A stretch of 64,000 nt of DNA from Catellatospora vulcania (GCF_009720385.1 NZ_ML769307.1:177510-241509), one strand, 5' to 3'; positions 15,298 through 24,975 are shown, numbered from the stretch's first letter. Notes: generated by a model from the letters alone, not told the origin. A program made the numbers and translations.

Positions 15298-16895
15298 GCA
15301 CCCCGGTCGCCGACGCCGTGGTTATCGGCGCCGGGCCCAACGGGCTGGTCGCCGCCAACCTGCTCGCCGACGCGGGCTGGGACGTCGTGCTCCTGGAGGC
15401 CGCGACCACGCCGGGCGGCGCGGTACGCAGTGCCGACATCGCCGCACCGGGCTTTCGCGCCGACCTGTGCAGCGCGTTCTACCCGTTCGCAGCCGCCTCA
15501 CCCGTGATCTCCGGGCTGCAGCTGACCGACTACGGCCTGCGCTGGCTGCGCGCCGACGCGGTGCTCGCGCACGCGCTGCCCGACGGACGGGCCGCACTAA
15601 TGTGGGGCGACCCCGAGCGCACCGCCGAGTCGGTCGCCTCGTTCCACTCCCGCGACGGCAGACGTTGGCTGGCCGCATACCGAAGCTGGCTTGCCGCCGA
15701 GAAGGACCTCGTAGCGGCCATGTTCACTCCGTTCCCGCCGGTGCGGGCCGCCACCCGGCTGCTGGGCCGCAGCGGTGTCGGGGGCAGCCTGCGGGCCGCC
15801 AGACAGGCCGGGTTGTCGATCCGGGACCTGGCCGAGGAGTCCTTCGCCGGCGAGGGCGCGCGGCTGCTGCTGTACGGCTGCGCCCTGCACGCCGATGTCG
15901 GCCCGGAAAGCGCGGGCTCCGGCGCGTACGGCTGGCTGCTGGCAATGCTCGGCCAGCACCACGGCTTCCCCGCCGCCGAAGGCGGAGCACAGTCGCTGAC
16001 CGACGCCATGGTGCGGCGGCTGACCGCCCGCGGAGGAGTGCTGTGCTGCCAGGCCAACGCCGACCGGATCATCGTCGGCGGAGGGCGCGCGCTCGGCGTC
16101 GTCTGCGCCGACGGGCGTGCCTGGCGCGCCCGACGCGCCGTGCTCGCCGACGTCGACGCCCCCTACCTCTACCGTCACCTGGTCGGCCCGGGTCACCTGC
16201 CCGGCCAGCTGCTGACCGACCTGCGCCGCTTCCGCTACGACCGGCCCACCGTGAAGGTGGACTGGGCGCTACGCGAGCCGGTGCCCTGGACCAACCCCGA
16301 CGTACGGCTCGCCGGAACGGTGCACCTGGGCGGCGACACCGCCCAGCTGTCGCGGACCGCGGCGGCCGTAGCGGGCGGCGACGACCCGCCCGTGCCTTTC
16401 GTGCTGATGGGGCAGATGAGCCGCGCCGACCCCACGAGATCACCGGCCGGGACGGAGACCGCGTGGGCATACACCCACCTGCCCTACCGCTACGCCAGCC
16501 GCGGGAGCGACGACGCCGGAATCCGGGCGTACGTGGACCGCATCGAAGAGATGATCGACAAATTGGCGCCCGGGTTCGGGGAACTGGTGGTCGGCCGCCG
16601 CGTGCAAGGCCCGCAAGACCTGGTCAACGAGAACGCCAACATGAGCGGCGGCGCGCTGGGCGGCGGCACGGCGGCGATCACCCAGCAACTGGTGCTGCGG
16701 CCGACCCCGGGACTCGGCCGCGCCGACACCGTGATCGACCGGCTCTTCCTGGCCAGCGCCTCAGCTCACCCCGGCCCGGGTGTGCACGGGGGACCTGGCG
16801 CCAACGCCGCTCGCGCCGCGCTGCATCGCGACCGGGCCGTCACCGGCGCAATGTACCGGGCGGCAGTCGCGGCCGCGTACCGGCTGATCTATTGA
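15294..16895 (+). CDS. FAD-dependent phytoene-desaturase-like oxidoreductase
   Basis: This 533-residue NAD(P)/FAD-binding amine-oxidase/CrtI-like enzyme begins with the dinucleotide motif VIGAGPNGLVAANLLADAGW and its acidic partner LLEA. It ends with the typical AHPGPGVHGGPGANAARAAL flavin-contact segment. GTG 15294 overlaps the preceding TGA. The CrtI-like group includes carotenoid desaturases but also many uncharacterised actinobacterial enzymes, and no other carotenoid genes are nearby. I therefore assign only the fold and chemistry (flavin-dependent oxidation or isomerisation of a hydrophobic substrate). Last gene of the SDR-SRPBCC operon. Confidence 0.88.
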   Translation: MSTPVADAVVIGAGPNGLVAANLLADAGWDVVLLEAATTPGGAVRSADIAAPGFRADLCSAFYPFAAASPVISGLQLTDYGLRWLRADAVLAHALPDGRAALMWGDPERTAESVASFHSRDGRRWLAAYRSWLAAEKDLVAAMFTPFPPVRAATRLLGRSGVGGSLRAARQAGLSIRDLAEESFAGEGARLLLYGCALHADVGPESAGSGAYGWLLAMLGQHHGFPAAEGGAQSLTDAMVRRLTARGGVLCCQANADRIIVGGGRALGVVCADGRAWRARRAVLADVDAPYLYRHLVGPGHLPGQLLTDLRRFRYDRPTVKVDWALREPVPWTNPDVRLAGTVHLGGDTAQLSRTAAAVAGGDDPPVPFVLMGQMSRADPTRSPAGTETAWAYTHLPYRYASRGSDDAGIRAYVDRIEEMIDKLAPGFGELVVGRRVQGPQDLVNENANMSGGALGGGTAAITQQLVLRPTPGLGRADTVIDRLFLASASAHPGPGVHGGPGANAARAALHRDRAVTGAMYRAAVAAAYRLIY

Positions 16896-16910
16896 GAACC
16901 AGGTCGGTGG

Positions 16911-17324
16911 TCAACCGACGTTCAAGCTGATCACCAGCCGCCACACGGTCCTGCCTGGACAGCTGTAGAGATCGAACCGGTCGCAGACCTCGTCCGCGAT
17001 CCGCAGGCCCCACCCGCCCGCCGAGCCCGGTTCCGCCGGACAGTCGCTGCTGTCGAAGGTTCCGCTGTCGGTGAGCTCGCTGATCACCGTGTCCAGGTCC
17101 GCCCACACCCGCACGGTGCCGCCTGAACAGGTATGGCGCAACGTGTTCGTGGCGACCTCGCTGATCGCCACGCTCAGCCCTGCCAGACGATCGGCGGGCA
17201 GGCCCACGGCTCGCGCGCACTCACACACGAACTCGCGCACCGCCGCCAGGTCGGTCGGACTGTCGAAGGACAGAACCGGCACGCCACGAGGACACGGTTC
17301 GAAGGGTGCGGTCAGCTGACGCAC
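16911..17324 (-). CDS. RsbW-like ATP-binding protein (paralogue)
   Basis: The product is 137 residues and the domain has the same layout as the protein at 5846-6253. E56-VATNTLRH forms the N-box, TDSG the G1 box and GGWGLRIADEVCDRF the G2 box, with the shared start segment DLAAVREFVC. GTG 17324 is chosen because GGGAGGGAGG lies directly upstream; the open frame goes on to 17705 but overlaps the divergent promoters. It carries the best SigB-like promoter in the window (GTTT-N15-GGGTAC). An anti-sigma protein made from a SigB-type promoter would give negative feedback. The target sigma factor is not in view. Confidence 0.85.
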   Translation of the reverse strand: MRQLTAPFEPCPRGVPVLSFDSPTDLAAVREFVCECARAVGLPADRLAGLSVAISEVATNTLRHTCSGGTVRVWADLDTVISELTDSGTFDSSDCPAEPGSAGGWGLRIADEVCDRFDLYSCPGRTVWRLVISLNVG

Positions 17325-17379
17325 GGCCCGCCTCCCTCCCGCGCCCAGAGGGAGCCTGAGTCGGCAGTAGATGTCAGTC

Positions 17380-17404
17380 GTACCCCTGTGGGGGTCGGTG
17401 AAAC
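17380..17404 (-). promoter_or_regulatory. SigB-like promoter for RsbW-like paralogue
   Basis: Minus strand GTTT, 15 bp, then GGGTAC: a full match to GTTT/GGGTAY, ending 55 bp before the GTG. Confidence 0.55.
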
Positions 17405-17480
17405 CTGCACGCCTGCTGCCCGTGCCGGATGTGGACGCGCAGCACATGTCGACGCCCTGCCTGGGCCGCCGTGTCTGCAC

Positions 17481-17505
17481 GTTTGCCGAGGCAGGAACAG
17501 GGAAC
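17481..17505 (+). promoter_or_regulatory. SigB-like promoter for alcohol dehydrogenase
   Basis: GTTT, 15 bp, then GGGAAC. The expected transcription start falls only a few bases before an in-frame ATG at 17514. Confidence 0.45.
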
Positions 17506-17576
17506 AGACAAATATGACAAAATGCTGCTCGCAGGGTGGCGGCAGCTCGACCGGTGAGCAGAAGGGCGGCGCCCTC

Positions 17577-18758
17577 ATGAAGGCAGTGGTGTGGCACGGC
17601 AAGCGCGACGTACGCGTGGACACGGTCGCTGATCCCGTGATCCAGGAACCCACCGACGCGGTCATCAAGGTGACCTCTACCGGCATCTGCGGCTCCGACC
17701 TGCATCTATACGAGGTCCTGGCGCCGTTCATGACCGCCGGTGACATCATCGGTCACGAGCCGATGGGCATCGTGGAAGAAGTCGGCTCCGCGGTGACCCG
17801 GCTCAAGCCCGGCGACCGGGTGGTGGTTCCGTTCCAGATCGCCTGCGGCTCCTGCTTCATGTGCGACCAGAACCTGCAGACCCAGTGCGAGACGACCCAG
17901 GTGCGCTCCGAAGGGATGGGCGCTGCCCTGTTCGGCTACACACGCCTGTACGGGCAGGTCCCCGGCGGGCAGGCAGAGTACCTGCGGGTGCCGCAGGCCC
18001 AGTACGGCCCGATCACTGTGCCGGCCGGGCCGCCCGACGACCGGTTCGTGTACCTGTCCGACGTGCTGCCCACCTCGTGGCAGGCCGTCGAGTACGCGGC
18101 GGTGCCACCGGGCGGCACGCTGCTGGTACTGGGCCTCGGCCCGATCGGCGACATGTCGTGCCGGATCGCGCTGCACCACGGCGCAGGCAGGGTTATCGGC
18201 GTCGACCCGGTCGCCGAGCGGCGCGACCGGGCCATGGCCCGCGGTGTGGAGGTCCTCGACCTGGATGACCAGGACGCACTGGTCGCCCGGATCCGGGACA
18301 TGACCGGCGGCCGCGGACCCGACTCGGTCATCGACGCGGTCGGCATGGAGGCGCACGGCTCGCCGATCGCCAAGGCGATGCAGCAGATGACCGGCGTCCT
18401 GCCGGACGCCTGGGCCGCCAAGCTCATGGAGACCGCCGGCATCGACCGCCTCGCCGCGCTGAACCTCGCCATCGAGGCCGTCCGCCGCGGCGGCACCATC
18501 TCGATCATCGGCGTGTACGGCGGCATGACCGACCCGCTGCCCATGATGACCCTGTTCGACAAGCAGATCCAGATCCGGATGGGTCAGGCCAACGTACGCC
18601 GCTGGGTCGACGACATCCTGCCCCTGCTCACCGACGCCGACCCGCTCGGCGTGGCCGGCTTCGCCAGCCACCGGCTGCCACTGGCCGACGCGCCCGCGGC
18701 ATACCAGCAGTTCCAGGAGAAGAAGGACGGCTTCATCAAGGTACTGCTGCAACCGTGA
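17577..18758 (+). CDS. Zinc-dependent medium-chain alcohol dehydrogenase
   Basis: This 393-residue MDR enzyme of the formaldehyde/threonine-dehydrogenase-like group has the catalytic-zinc residues in TGICGSDLHLY and GHEPMGIVEEVG. The structural-zinc region is CGSCFMCDQNLQTQC and the nucleotide site is LGLGPIGDM. It oxidises an alcohol or hydroxyl-thiol adduct with NAD(P); the substrate is unknown. ATG 17577 is the usual family start and has AGAAGGG upstream. An in-frame ATG at 17514 would add a Cys-containing tail (MTKCCSQGGGSS) and lies close to the predicted transcription start, so a second, near-leaderless form is possible. Monocistronic. Confidence 0.9.
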   Translation: MKAVVWHGKRDVRVDTVADPVIQEPTDAVIKVTSTGICGSDLHLYEVLAPFMTAGDIIGHEPMGIVEEVGSAVTRLKPGDRVVVPFQIACGSCFMCDQNLQTQCETTQVRSEGMGAALFGYTRLYGQVPGGQAEYLRVPQAQYGPITVPAGPPDDRFVYLSDVLPTSWQAVEYAAVPPGGTLLVLGLGPIGDMSCRIALHHGAGRVIGVDPVAERRDRAMARGVEVLDLDDQDALVARIRDMTGGRGPDSVIDAVGMEAHGSPIAKAMQQMTGVLPDAWAAKLMETAGIDRLAALNLAIEAVRRGGTISIIGVYGGMTDPLPMMTLFDKQIQIRMGQANVRRWVDDILPLLTDADPLGVAGFASHRLPLADAPAAYQQFQEKKDGFIKVLLQP

Positions 18759-18917
18759 CACCACTGCGGGACTTCACGCACGACACGCTCCGGGCAGTAC
18801 GAGATCCCCGTAGCAGTGCAGCGCCATGGATCATGGCAGGAGCACTCACCATGAGCGCGGTAGCCTTCCTGGTCCGCCAACCGTGAGCCTGACGGGCCGG
18901 CTTCCGGACGACGTCGG

Positions 18918-18942
18918 GTTTAGACGACCGCGCTGCGGGAAG
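18918..18942 (+). promoter_or_regulatory. SigB-like promoter for DksA-like gene
   Basis: GTTT, 15 bp, then GGGAAG, ending 35 bp before ATG 18978. Confidence 0.45.
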
Positions 18943-18977
18943 AAGGGGCGCGACGGTGACTGCGTAGGAGGAACACC

Positions 18978-19349
18978 ATGACCGCTGTAGCGGAGAGTGT
19001 AGACACGGCTTCGATCGGCCGGCTGCTTCAGCAGCGTCACGACGAGGCCGCCGAGCAGGTGCGACGCCTGCAGGACCAGACCGAATCGATGCGTGGTTCC
19101 CACGACGCCGGCGCGGGTGACGCCGCAGACGTCGGCACGCTCGCGCTGGAAGCGGCCGAGCAGGCGATGGTGACCATGGCGCTGCAGGAGCAGATGACCC
19201 GCCTGCAGGCCGCGCTGAAGCGGCTCGACGACGGCACCCTCGGCGTGTGCCAGCGCTGCAGTACGCAGATCCCGGTGACCCGGCTGCAGGTGATGCCGTG
19301 GGCCACGCACTGCGTGCCCTGCCAGAGCATCGTGGACCGCTACCGCTGA
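18978..19349 (+). CDS. DksA/TraR-type zinc-finger protein
   Basis: This 123-residue protein has a long helical N-terminal region (a coiled-coil finger: LLQQRHDEAAEQVRRLQDQ ... ALKRLDDGTLGVC). A C4 zinc finger formed by CQRC and CVPC follows. DksA/TraR proteins insert a coiled coil into the RNA polymerase secondary channel and tune promoter response to ppGpp. The acidic tip motif is not obvious, so the mode here is uncertain. GTAGGAGGAACACC precedes the ATG, a SigB-like promoter lies upstream and a strong shared terminator follows. Confidence 0.88.
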   Translation: MTAVAESVDTASIGRLLQQRHDEAAEQVRRLQDQTESMRGSHDAGAGDAADVGTLALEAAEQAMVTMALQEQMTRLQAALKRLDDGTLGVCQRCSTQIPVTRLQVMPWATHCVPCQSIVDRYR

Positions 19350-19356
19350 ACAGCTG

Positions 19357-19395
19357 CGAAACCGGGGGCGGACGTGTCGTCCGCCCCCGGTTTCG
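19357..19395. terminator. Bidirectional terminator
   Basis: An 18-bp near-perfect stem (CGAAACCGGGGGCGGACG with its complement) around a 3-nt loop, placed between the convergent DksA-like and glycosyltransferase genes. Confidence 0.8.
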
Positions 19396-19398
19396 TGT

Positions 19399-20550
19399 CT
19401 ACCGCGCGAGATAGGCCGGCAGACTGAACGATGCCAACGCGCGGCGGTAGGCACGCGCGTAACCGAGAGCCATGGCCGTGGCGCTGAAGTTGCGCACCAC
19501 GTGGGAGCGACAGTCACGCGGGTCGAGTTGGGTCACGTCCTTCAGCGCCTGCGGCAGCTCGCCGGGATCGTCGCAGATCAGCCCGGTGACGCCGTGCCGC
19601 AGCACCTCCGGCACCGCCCCGGCGCGCAGCGCCACGACAGGGGTGCCGCAGACCATCGACTCGATCATCACCATCCCGAACGGCTCCTCCCACTGCACCG
19701 GGAACAGCAGGCAGCGCGCGTTGCTGAACAGTCGGCGCTTCAGCGTCGCGTCGGCCGGCCCGATCATCTTGTCGTGCGGTCCGAGCAGCGGCTCGACCTG
19801 TTCGGCGAAGTAGCGCCGCTCCGGCGGCTCGTTGCACTTGCCGGCCAGGATCAGCGGCAGGCCGGCCTCGCGTGCGGCGAGCACCGCCGTGTGCGCTCCC
19901 TTGTCCGGGCTGAACCTGCCCAGGAACAGCGCGTAGTCGCCCTTGGTCGGCTGGAAGGGCCAGTCGGCCGGGTCCAGGCCGTTGTGCACGGTGTCGATCC
20001 AGTTCAGTTCCGGAGCCAGTGCGCGCTGCCTGCCGCTGATCGCGATGAGCGGCAGGTCGGCGCCCATGGCGCGGTAGTACTCCCGCAGCTCGCTGTCTGC
20101 CGGCCCGTGGACCGTGGCCACGGTGGGCAGGTCCAGCCGCGCGTAGGCAGGGGCGTTGAGGGGGCCGGCGAAGGTGTGGTCGTGGACGATGTCGACCTGG
20201 CCTTCGGCGGCGAGCTGCTCGACCACGCGTCGTGCCTGCACGGCATAGATGATCTCGGGCCCCGGTTCGCCCAGCCGCTCCGGGACGGACCTGTCCCACA
20301 CGGCGCGGAAGCCGGCTCGGGTGCCGTTGCGTCCAGCCGCGACGAGGGTCACCTGATGCCCGGCGCTGACCAGGGCGTTGCTGAGGTCGGCCAGGACGGC
20401 TTCGATGCCGCCGTAGCCTGCCGGGGGAATGTCGAAATATGGCGGCGCGACCATCGCGATCTTGAGCTGTCTGGGGTCGCCCGTGGATTCCTCGGGAATG
20501 CCCGGTGAGGCGATGGCCGGCCCGGTGCCGCGTATGGCGGTGGTTGTCAT
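19399..20550 (-). CDS. Family 4 glycosyltransferase (GT-B fold)
   Basis: The 383-residue GT4 enzyme has the N-terminal loop PPAGYGGIEAVLADLSNALVSAGHQVTLVA. A central ALFLGRFSPDKG follows, then the C-terminal E-x7-E motif in EEPFGMVMIESMVCGTPVVALRAGAVPEV. These transferases move a sugar from a nucleotide donor to a lipid, trehalose or polysaccharide acceptor. The donor and acceptor are unknown; similar stand-alone GT4 genes occur in stress regions with compatible-solute roles. GGGGTAT lies 10 bp upstream of the ATG, another possible -10 element with a very short leader. Single gene. Confidence 0.88.
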   Translation of the reverse strand: MTTTAIRGTGPAIASPGIPEESTGDPRQLKIAMVAPPYFDIPPAGYGGIEAVLADLSNALVSAGHQVTLVAAGRNGTRAGFRAVWDRSVPERLGEPGPEIIYAVQARRVVEQLAAEGQVDIVHDHTFAGPLNAPAYARLDLPTVATVHGPADSELREYYRAMGADLPLIAISGRQRALAPELNWIDTVHNGLDPADWPFQPTKGDYALFLGRFSPDKGAHTAVLAAREAGLPLILAGKCNEPPERRYFAEQVEPLLGPHDKMIGPADATLKRRLFSNARCLLFPVQWEEPFGMVMIESMVCGTPVVALRAGAVPEVLRHGVTGLICDDPGELPQALKDVTQLDPRDCRSHVVRNFSATAMALGYARAYRRALASFSLPAYLAR

Positions 20551-20686
20551 GGCGCCCGTATACCCCGTTCGGCTGAACGTTCACTTGCACGCCGCCCGGA
20601 GCGTGCGGCGCCGACGTGGGTTCGTGCGCGGCCTGGCGGGGTAGTGGCGTGCAGATACGGGCACCGGCCCGGGTGGAGGAGCGTCA

Positions 20687-21052
20687 GTGAAACCGAGGAC
20701 TGGACATACCCGCAACGCGATCTCGAATGCGGCGCGGCAGGTCGTGGACTGGGCCGGTTCGGCGTGGGCGGCCGCGGCGGCGGTCGTGCTGGCGCTGCTG
20801 TGGGTGGCCGGCGGCCTGTTCGGCGGCTTCACCGAGCACTGGATCTACGTGCTGCACGCGGTGACCAGCGTGTTCACCTTCATCATGGTGTTCTTCGTGC
20901 AGCACACCACGGGTCGGGAGTCGCGGGCGATCCTGCTCAAGCTCGACGAGCTGGTGCGGGCCACCAGCGGCGCGCGTGACGAGCTCATCGCCGCCGAGCA
21001 GCGGCCGCTGCACGAGCAGGAACAGATCGAGAGCCAGGTGTCACGGCGGTGA
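20687..21052 (+). CDS. Low-affinity iron permease family membrane protein
   Basis: This 121-residue protein has two hydrophobic helices (AWAAAAAVVLALLWVAGGLFGGF and YVLHAVTSVFTFIMVFFVQH). The conserved NT(T)GR-x-LLKLDEL(V/I)RA segment typical of the bacterial low-affinity iron permease/FET4-like family follows. Transport activity has not been shown for these short bacterial members. GTG 20687 is supported by GGTGGAGGAG. Its neighbour downstream is convergent. Confidence 0.85.
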   Translation: MKPRTGHTRNAISNAARQVVDWAGSAWAAAAAVVLALLWVAGGLFGGFTEHWIYVLHAVTSVFTFIMVFFVQHTTGRESRAILLKLDELVRATSGARDELIAAEQRPLHEQEQIESQVSRR

Positions 21053-21054
21053 CG

Positions 21055-21085
21055 CGTGCCGGGGGGCGACGGCCCGCCCGGCACG
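21055..21085. terminator. Stem-loop between convergent genes
   Basis: CGTGCCGGG pairs with CCCGGCACG around a GC-rich loop, 2 bp after the permease stop and about 40 bp before the end of the opposite gene. Confidence 0.6.
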
Positions 21086-21123
21086 CCTGTCGCAGTGGAC
21101 GCCGACGCGCAACGGTCGGGCGG

Positions 21124-22020
21124 CTAGGGGATCGGCTCGAAACACCAGGCCACTCCCTTGTCGCCGGCCTTGCCGTACCAGAACTGGACCTCGGTGGTGG
21201 GGTGGGCGGTGCAGGGATCCTGGGCCTGGGCGCCAGCTTGGGTCAGATGGGTGAACTGAGCGATGATCTGGTATTTGGCGTCCGTCGCGTCGCAGCCGAC
21301 GACCTTGACAGAGTCGCCGTCGTCGCCGGTCATGGTCACGCACGTGCCGACCTCCGCGGTGCTGAGATCACCGGTCGCGCGCAACCAGAGCTGGATGCCC
21401 ACGACAAGGACGACGACGACGCCGGTCCAGACGGCCACCCGCTTGAGCAGACGCTTCACTCTGCTCGGTCCCGTCGTGGCGTCCGGCAAAGACGTGATCT
21501 CCAGCGCCGGGTGGTGGGCACGCATCGCGGTCAGGATCTCGGCGAGCGGATGCTTCCGGCCGAGCGGGGCGATGTTGAGCGGGCTGAACCCCAGGGCCAT
21601 GTTGGCGCGGGCGGCCAAGGCCGTCGATCGGTTCATGCGGGTGGCGACGGCGACCGATCCGCTGGTGCCGGCGACATAGTCGTCCGGGTCGTGCAGCACC
21701 ACCTCGATCAGTTCCTTGCGCGTCCCGTGGCTTTCGACGGTGCGGATGCCGACACTGCGAACGTCCGCCCATCGGACCGGCGGCGCGCCGGCCACCTGCA
21801 GACCGTCATGGCTGATGATCAGCTCGGGCTCACCCCGAAGCAGACGCTGTACCGTCACCGCGGCGCAAAAGCCGAAGAACAGCACCGACAGCGCACCACC
21901 GATGACCTGCTCGACCGTGCCGTGCTCGTAGACCATCACCGCGCCGACGGCGACGAACGCCAGCGAACCCAGCAGGATACTCAGCCAGCGGGTCTTCGCG
22001 AACGGGATGACGGTCGGCAC
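21124..22020 (-). CDS. STM3941-like membrane protein fused to LppU-like domain
   Basis: In this 298-residue protein the first about 165 residues match the STM3941 family: two N-terminal helices, then a PH-like domain with an ISHDGLQV...RWADVRSVGIRT segment. A third membrane helix (AVWTGVVVVLVVGIQLWL) leads to an extracytoplasmic domain with paired cysteines (VGTCVTM, VVGCDATDAKYQII, DPCTAHP, VAWCFEP), typical of LppU/SCO3897-type actinobacterial lipoproteins. The combination of cytosolic PH-like and external Cys domains suggests an envelope-sensing or scaffold role. AAGGAG precedes the ATG. Function unknown. Confidence 0.75.
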   Translation of the reverse strand: MPTVIPFAKTRWLSILLGSLAFVAVGAVMVYEHGTVEQVIGGALSVLFFGFCAAVTVQRLLRGEPELIISHDGLQVAGAPPVRWADVRSVGIRTVESHGTRKELIEVVLHDPDDYVAGTSGSVAVATRMNRSTALAARANMALGFSPLNIAPLGRKHPLAEILTAMRAHHPALEITSLPDATTGPSRVKRLLKRVAVWTGVVVVLVVGIQLWLRATGDLSTAEVGTCVTMTGDDGDSVKVVGCDATDAKYQIIAQFTHLTQAGAQAQDPCTAHPTTEVQFWYGKAGDKGVAWCFEPIP

Positions 22021-22142
22021 GATGGTGCTCCTTGTTTCTGCTGCTCGGCGCGTCGGCGGCAGAAACTAGCAGCGGCCCGGCGACCTGTGCAACCGGCCGT
22101 GAGCACCGATCAGGCACAGGCAGGCTGCTCCATCGGGATGGC

Positions 22143-23180
<1,038 letters not shown>

Positions 23181-23321
23181 TGCCGAAGCTCGCCTGAGCG
23201 CAGGTCACGGCCGCTTTCGGCCACAGCTCGCCGTAGCGCCGACCTGCCCGTGCCGGTTGCGCCACACGCGCGACCTGCACGTACGGGGTTGTGACCGCAC
23301 CCGGGTGGGTAGGCGTCGATT

Positions 23322-24938
23322 ATGCGCACCCCCGCTGAAGGTTCCTGGCGTTCGGGCACCCTGATCGACGACCGCTACCTGCTGACGACGCCGGTCGGCA
23401 GCGGCGGCACGGCGACGGTCTGGCACGCCCGCGACGAACGGCTCGGCCGGATGGTCGCGGTGAAGCTGCTCAGCCCCGCCATGCTCACCGACGACCTGGC
23501 AGTGCAGCGCCTGGGGGTGGAGGCGCAGGCGCTGGCCCGGCTGCGGCACCGCCACATCGCCGAGGTGTACGACTACGGCGTGAACCGCCAGGACGGCCAG
23601 ACCGTGGCGGCATACCTGGTCATGGAGCTGATCGACGGAGCGGCGGTGCGTCAGGCCGTGGCCGAGGGTGGTCGGCTCCCATGGCCGCAGGCCGTCCGGA
23701 TCGCCGCTCAGACCGCCGACGGGCTCGCTGCCGCGCACGCGCGCGGCATCGTCCACCGCGACATCGCACCGGGCAACGTGCTGCTCACCGCCGACGGCGT
23801 GAAGATCATCGACTTCGGGTTGTGCGCCTCGGCCGGCAGCGAAGAGCTCGACGCCGACGGCAACCTGATCGGCACCCCGGCCTACCTCGCCCCCGAGCGC
23901 GTCGACAACCAGCCCGTGCAGCCGCCTGCCGACGTGTACGCCGTCGGCGTGCTGCTGTACCGCATGCTCAGCGGCGGGCTGCCCTGGCAGGCCGACACCC
24001 CGGTCGGCCTGCTCACCGCGCCGCACCTGCGCCCGCCTGAGCCGCTGCCCGACATCGCCGGCCTGCCCGCGACCGTCGCCGACATCGTCATCGCCTGCCT
24101 GGACCTGGATCCCGCCGTGCGGCCGACCGCCGCGCAACTGGCCGACGTACTGGCCGCCGCAGCCGCCGCAGCCGAGGGGGCCGACAGCCCGGCACTGTCT
24201 GCCCTGCCGTACCCGGACGCCGGCACCGTGACCCACATCCTGCCCTGGCGGCAACCGCCCGCACCGGCCCGCGCCCGCCGCCCTGCCCCTTCGGTCATCG
24301 CGGCAGCGGTGATCGTCGGCGGCGTCGCCGTCAGCGCAGGGTTGTGGGCCTTCGGCGGCGACCCGCAGTCGCCACCGGCTGCCGCCGGACCGGCCGGCAG
24401 CATGCAGCCGGCGTGCGCGGCGGTGTTCCAGTTGCAGTCCGACACCGGCGCCCGCTTCGCGGCCACCATCACCGTCACCAACTCCACCACGGACACCCGC
24501 AGCCCGGCCCAGGTCTCGTTCGACCTGCCCGGGGATCAGCGGATCGTCACCGGGGCGCACTGGCGGCAGACCGCGCGCACGGTGACCGACACCGGCACCC
24601 GGACTCTGGACCCCGGCGCCCGGCTGAGCCTGCCCGTCGCGGGGACCTACCGGGACACCAATCCGCTGCCCACCGCCTTCCGGCTCGACGGTCTGGCATG
24701 CGCGGCCACCCTGCTCGGGCCCTCCGGAGCCACCATCTCCCCGCCGCCGGGCACGCCCACGGCATCGGTCGCCGCGACAGGACCGGGCGACCTCACCCCC
24801 GGGCCGCAGCAGAGCCCGCCGACCGGTCCCGATCCCGACCCGCCCAGCCCGGACACCAGTCCGAGCAGCGAGCCGAGCCCGCCGCCTGCGGCCTCACCTT
24901 CGCCGGCAGCAGCCGACGAGCGACCCGAAGGCGAGTGA
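23322..24938 (+). CDS. Membrane Ser/Thr protein kinase with CBM2-like ectodomain
   Basis: This 538-residue Hanks-type kinase has a Gly loop (GSGGTATV), the ATP Lys48 in VAVKLL, Glu68, the catalytic loop HRDIAPGN (145-152), DFG (164-166) and the APE-like APER. The Lys usual in HRDxKPxN is Ala149. A single membrane helix (about 325-344) is followed by an external beta-sandwich domain (about 365-467, with Cys365 and Cys460) that resembles carbohydrate-binding module family 2. A disordered Pro/Ser tail ends the protein. It may sense cell-wall or external glycans. The ribosome site is weak. A two-hairpin terminator region follows. Confidence 0.88.
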   Translation: MRTPAEGSWRSGTLIDDRYLLTTPVGSGGTATVWHARDERLGRMVAVKLLSPAMLTDDLAVQRLGVEAQALARLRHRHIAEVYDYGVNRQDGQTVAAYLVMELIDGAAVRQAVAEGGRLPWPQAVRIAAQTADGLAAAHARGIVHRDIAPGNVLLTADGVKIIDFGLCASAGSEELDADGNLIGTPAYLAPERVDNQPVQPPADVYAVGVLLYRMLSGGLPWQADTPVGLLTAPHLRPPEPLPDIAGLPATVADIVIACLDLDPAVRPTAAQLADVLAAAAAAAEGADSPALSALPYPDAGTVTHILPWRQPPAPARARRPAPSVIAAAVIVGGVAVSAGLWAFGGDPQSPPAAAGPAGSMQPACAAVFQLQSDTGARFAATITVTNSTTDTRSPAQVSFDLPGDQRIVTGAHWRQTARTVTDTGTRTLDPGARLSLPVAGTYRDTNPLPTAFRLDGLACAATLLGPSGATISPPPGTPTASVAATGPGDLTPGPQQSPPTGPDPDPPSPDTSPSSEPSPPPAASPSPAAADERPEGE

Positions 24939-24975
24939 CCTGGAGACAGGTCCCTCCCACGTCAGGCGGAACAGG

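Noticed and set aside
18851-18886. 11-codon ORF with AGGAG upstream
   Set aside because: It ends before the DksA-like promoter and has no overlap with a gene, so there is no evidence that it acts as a leader.
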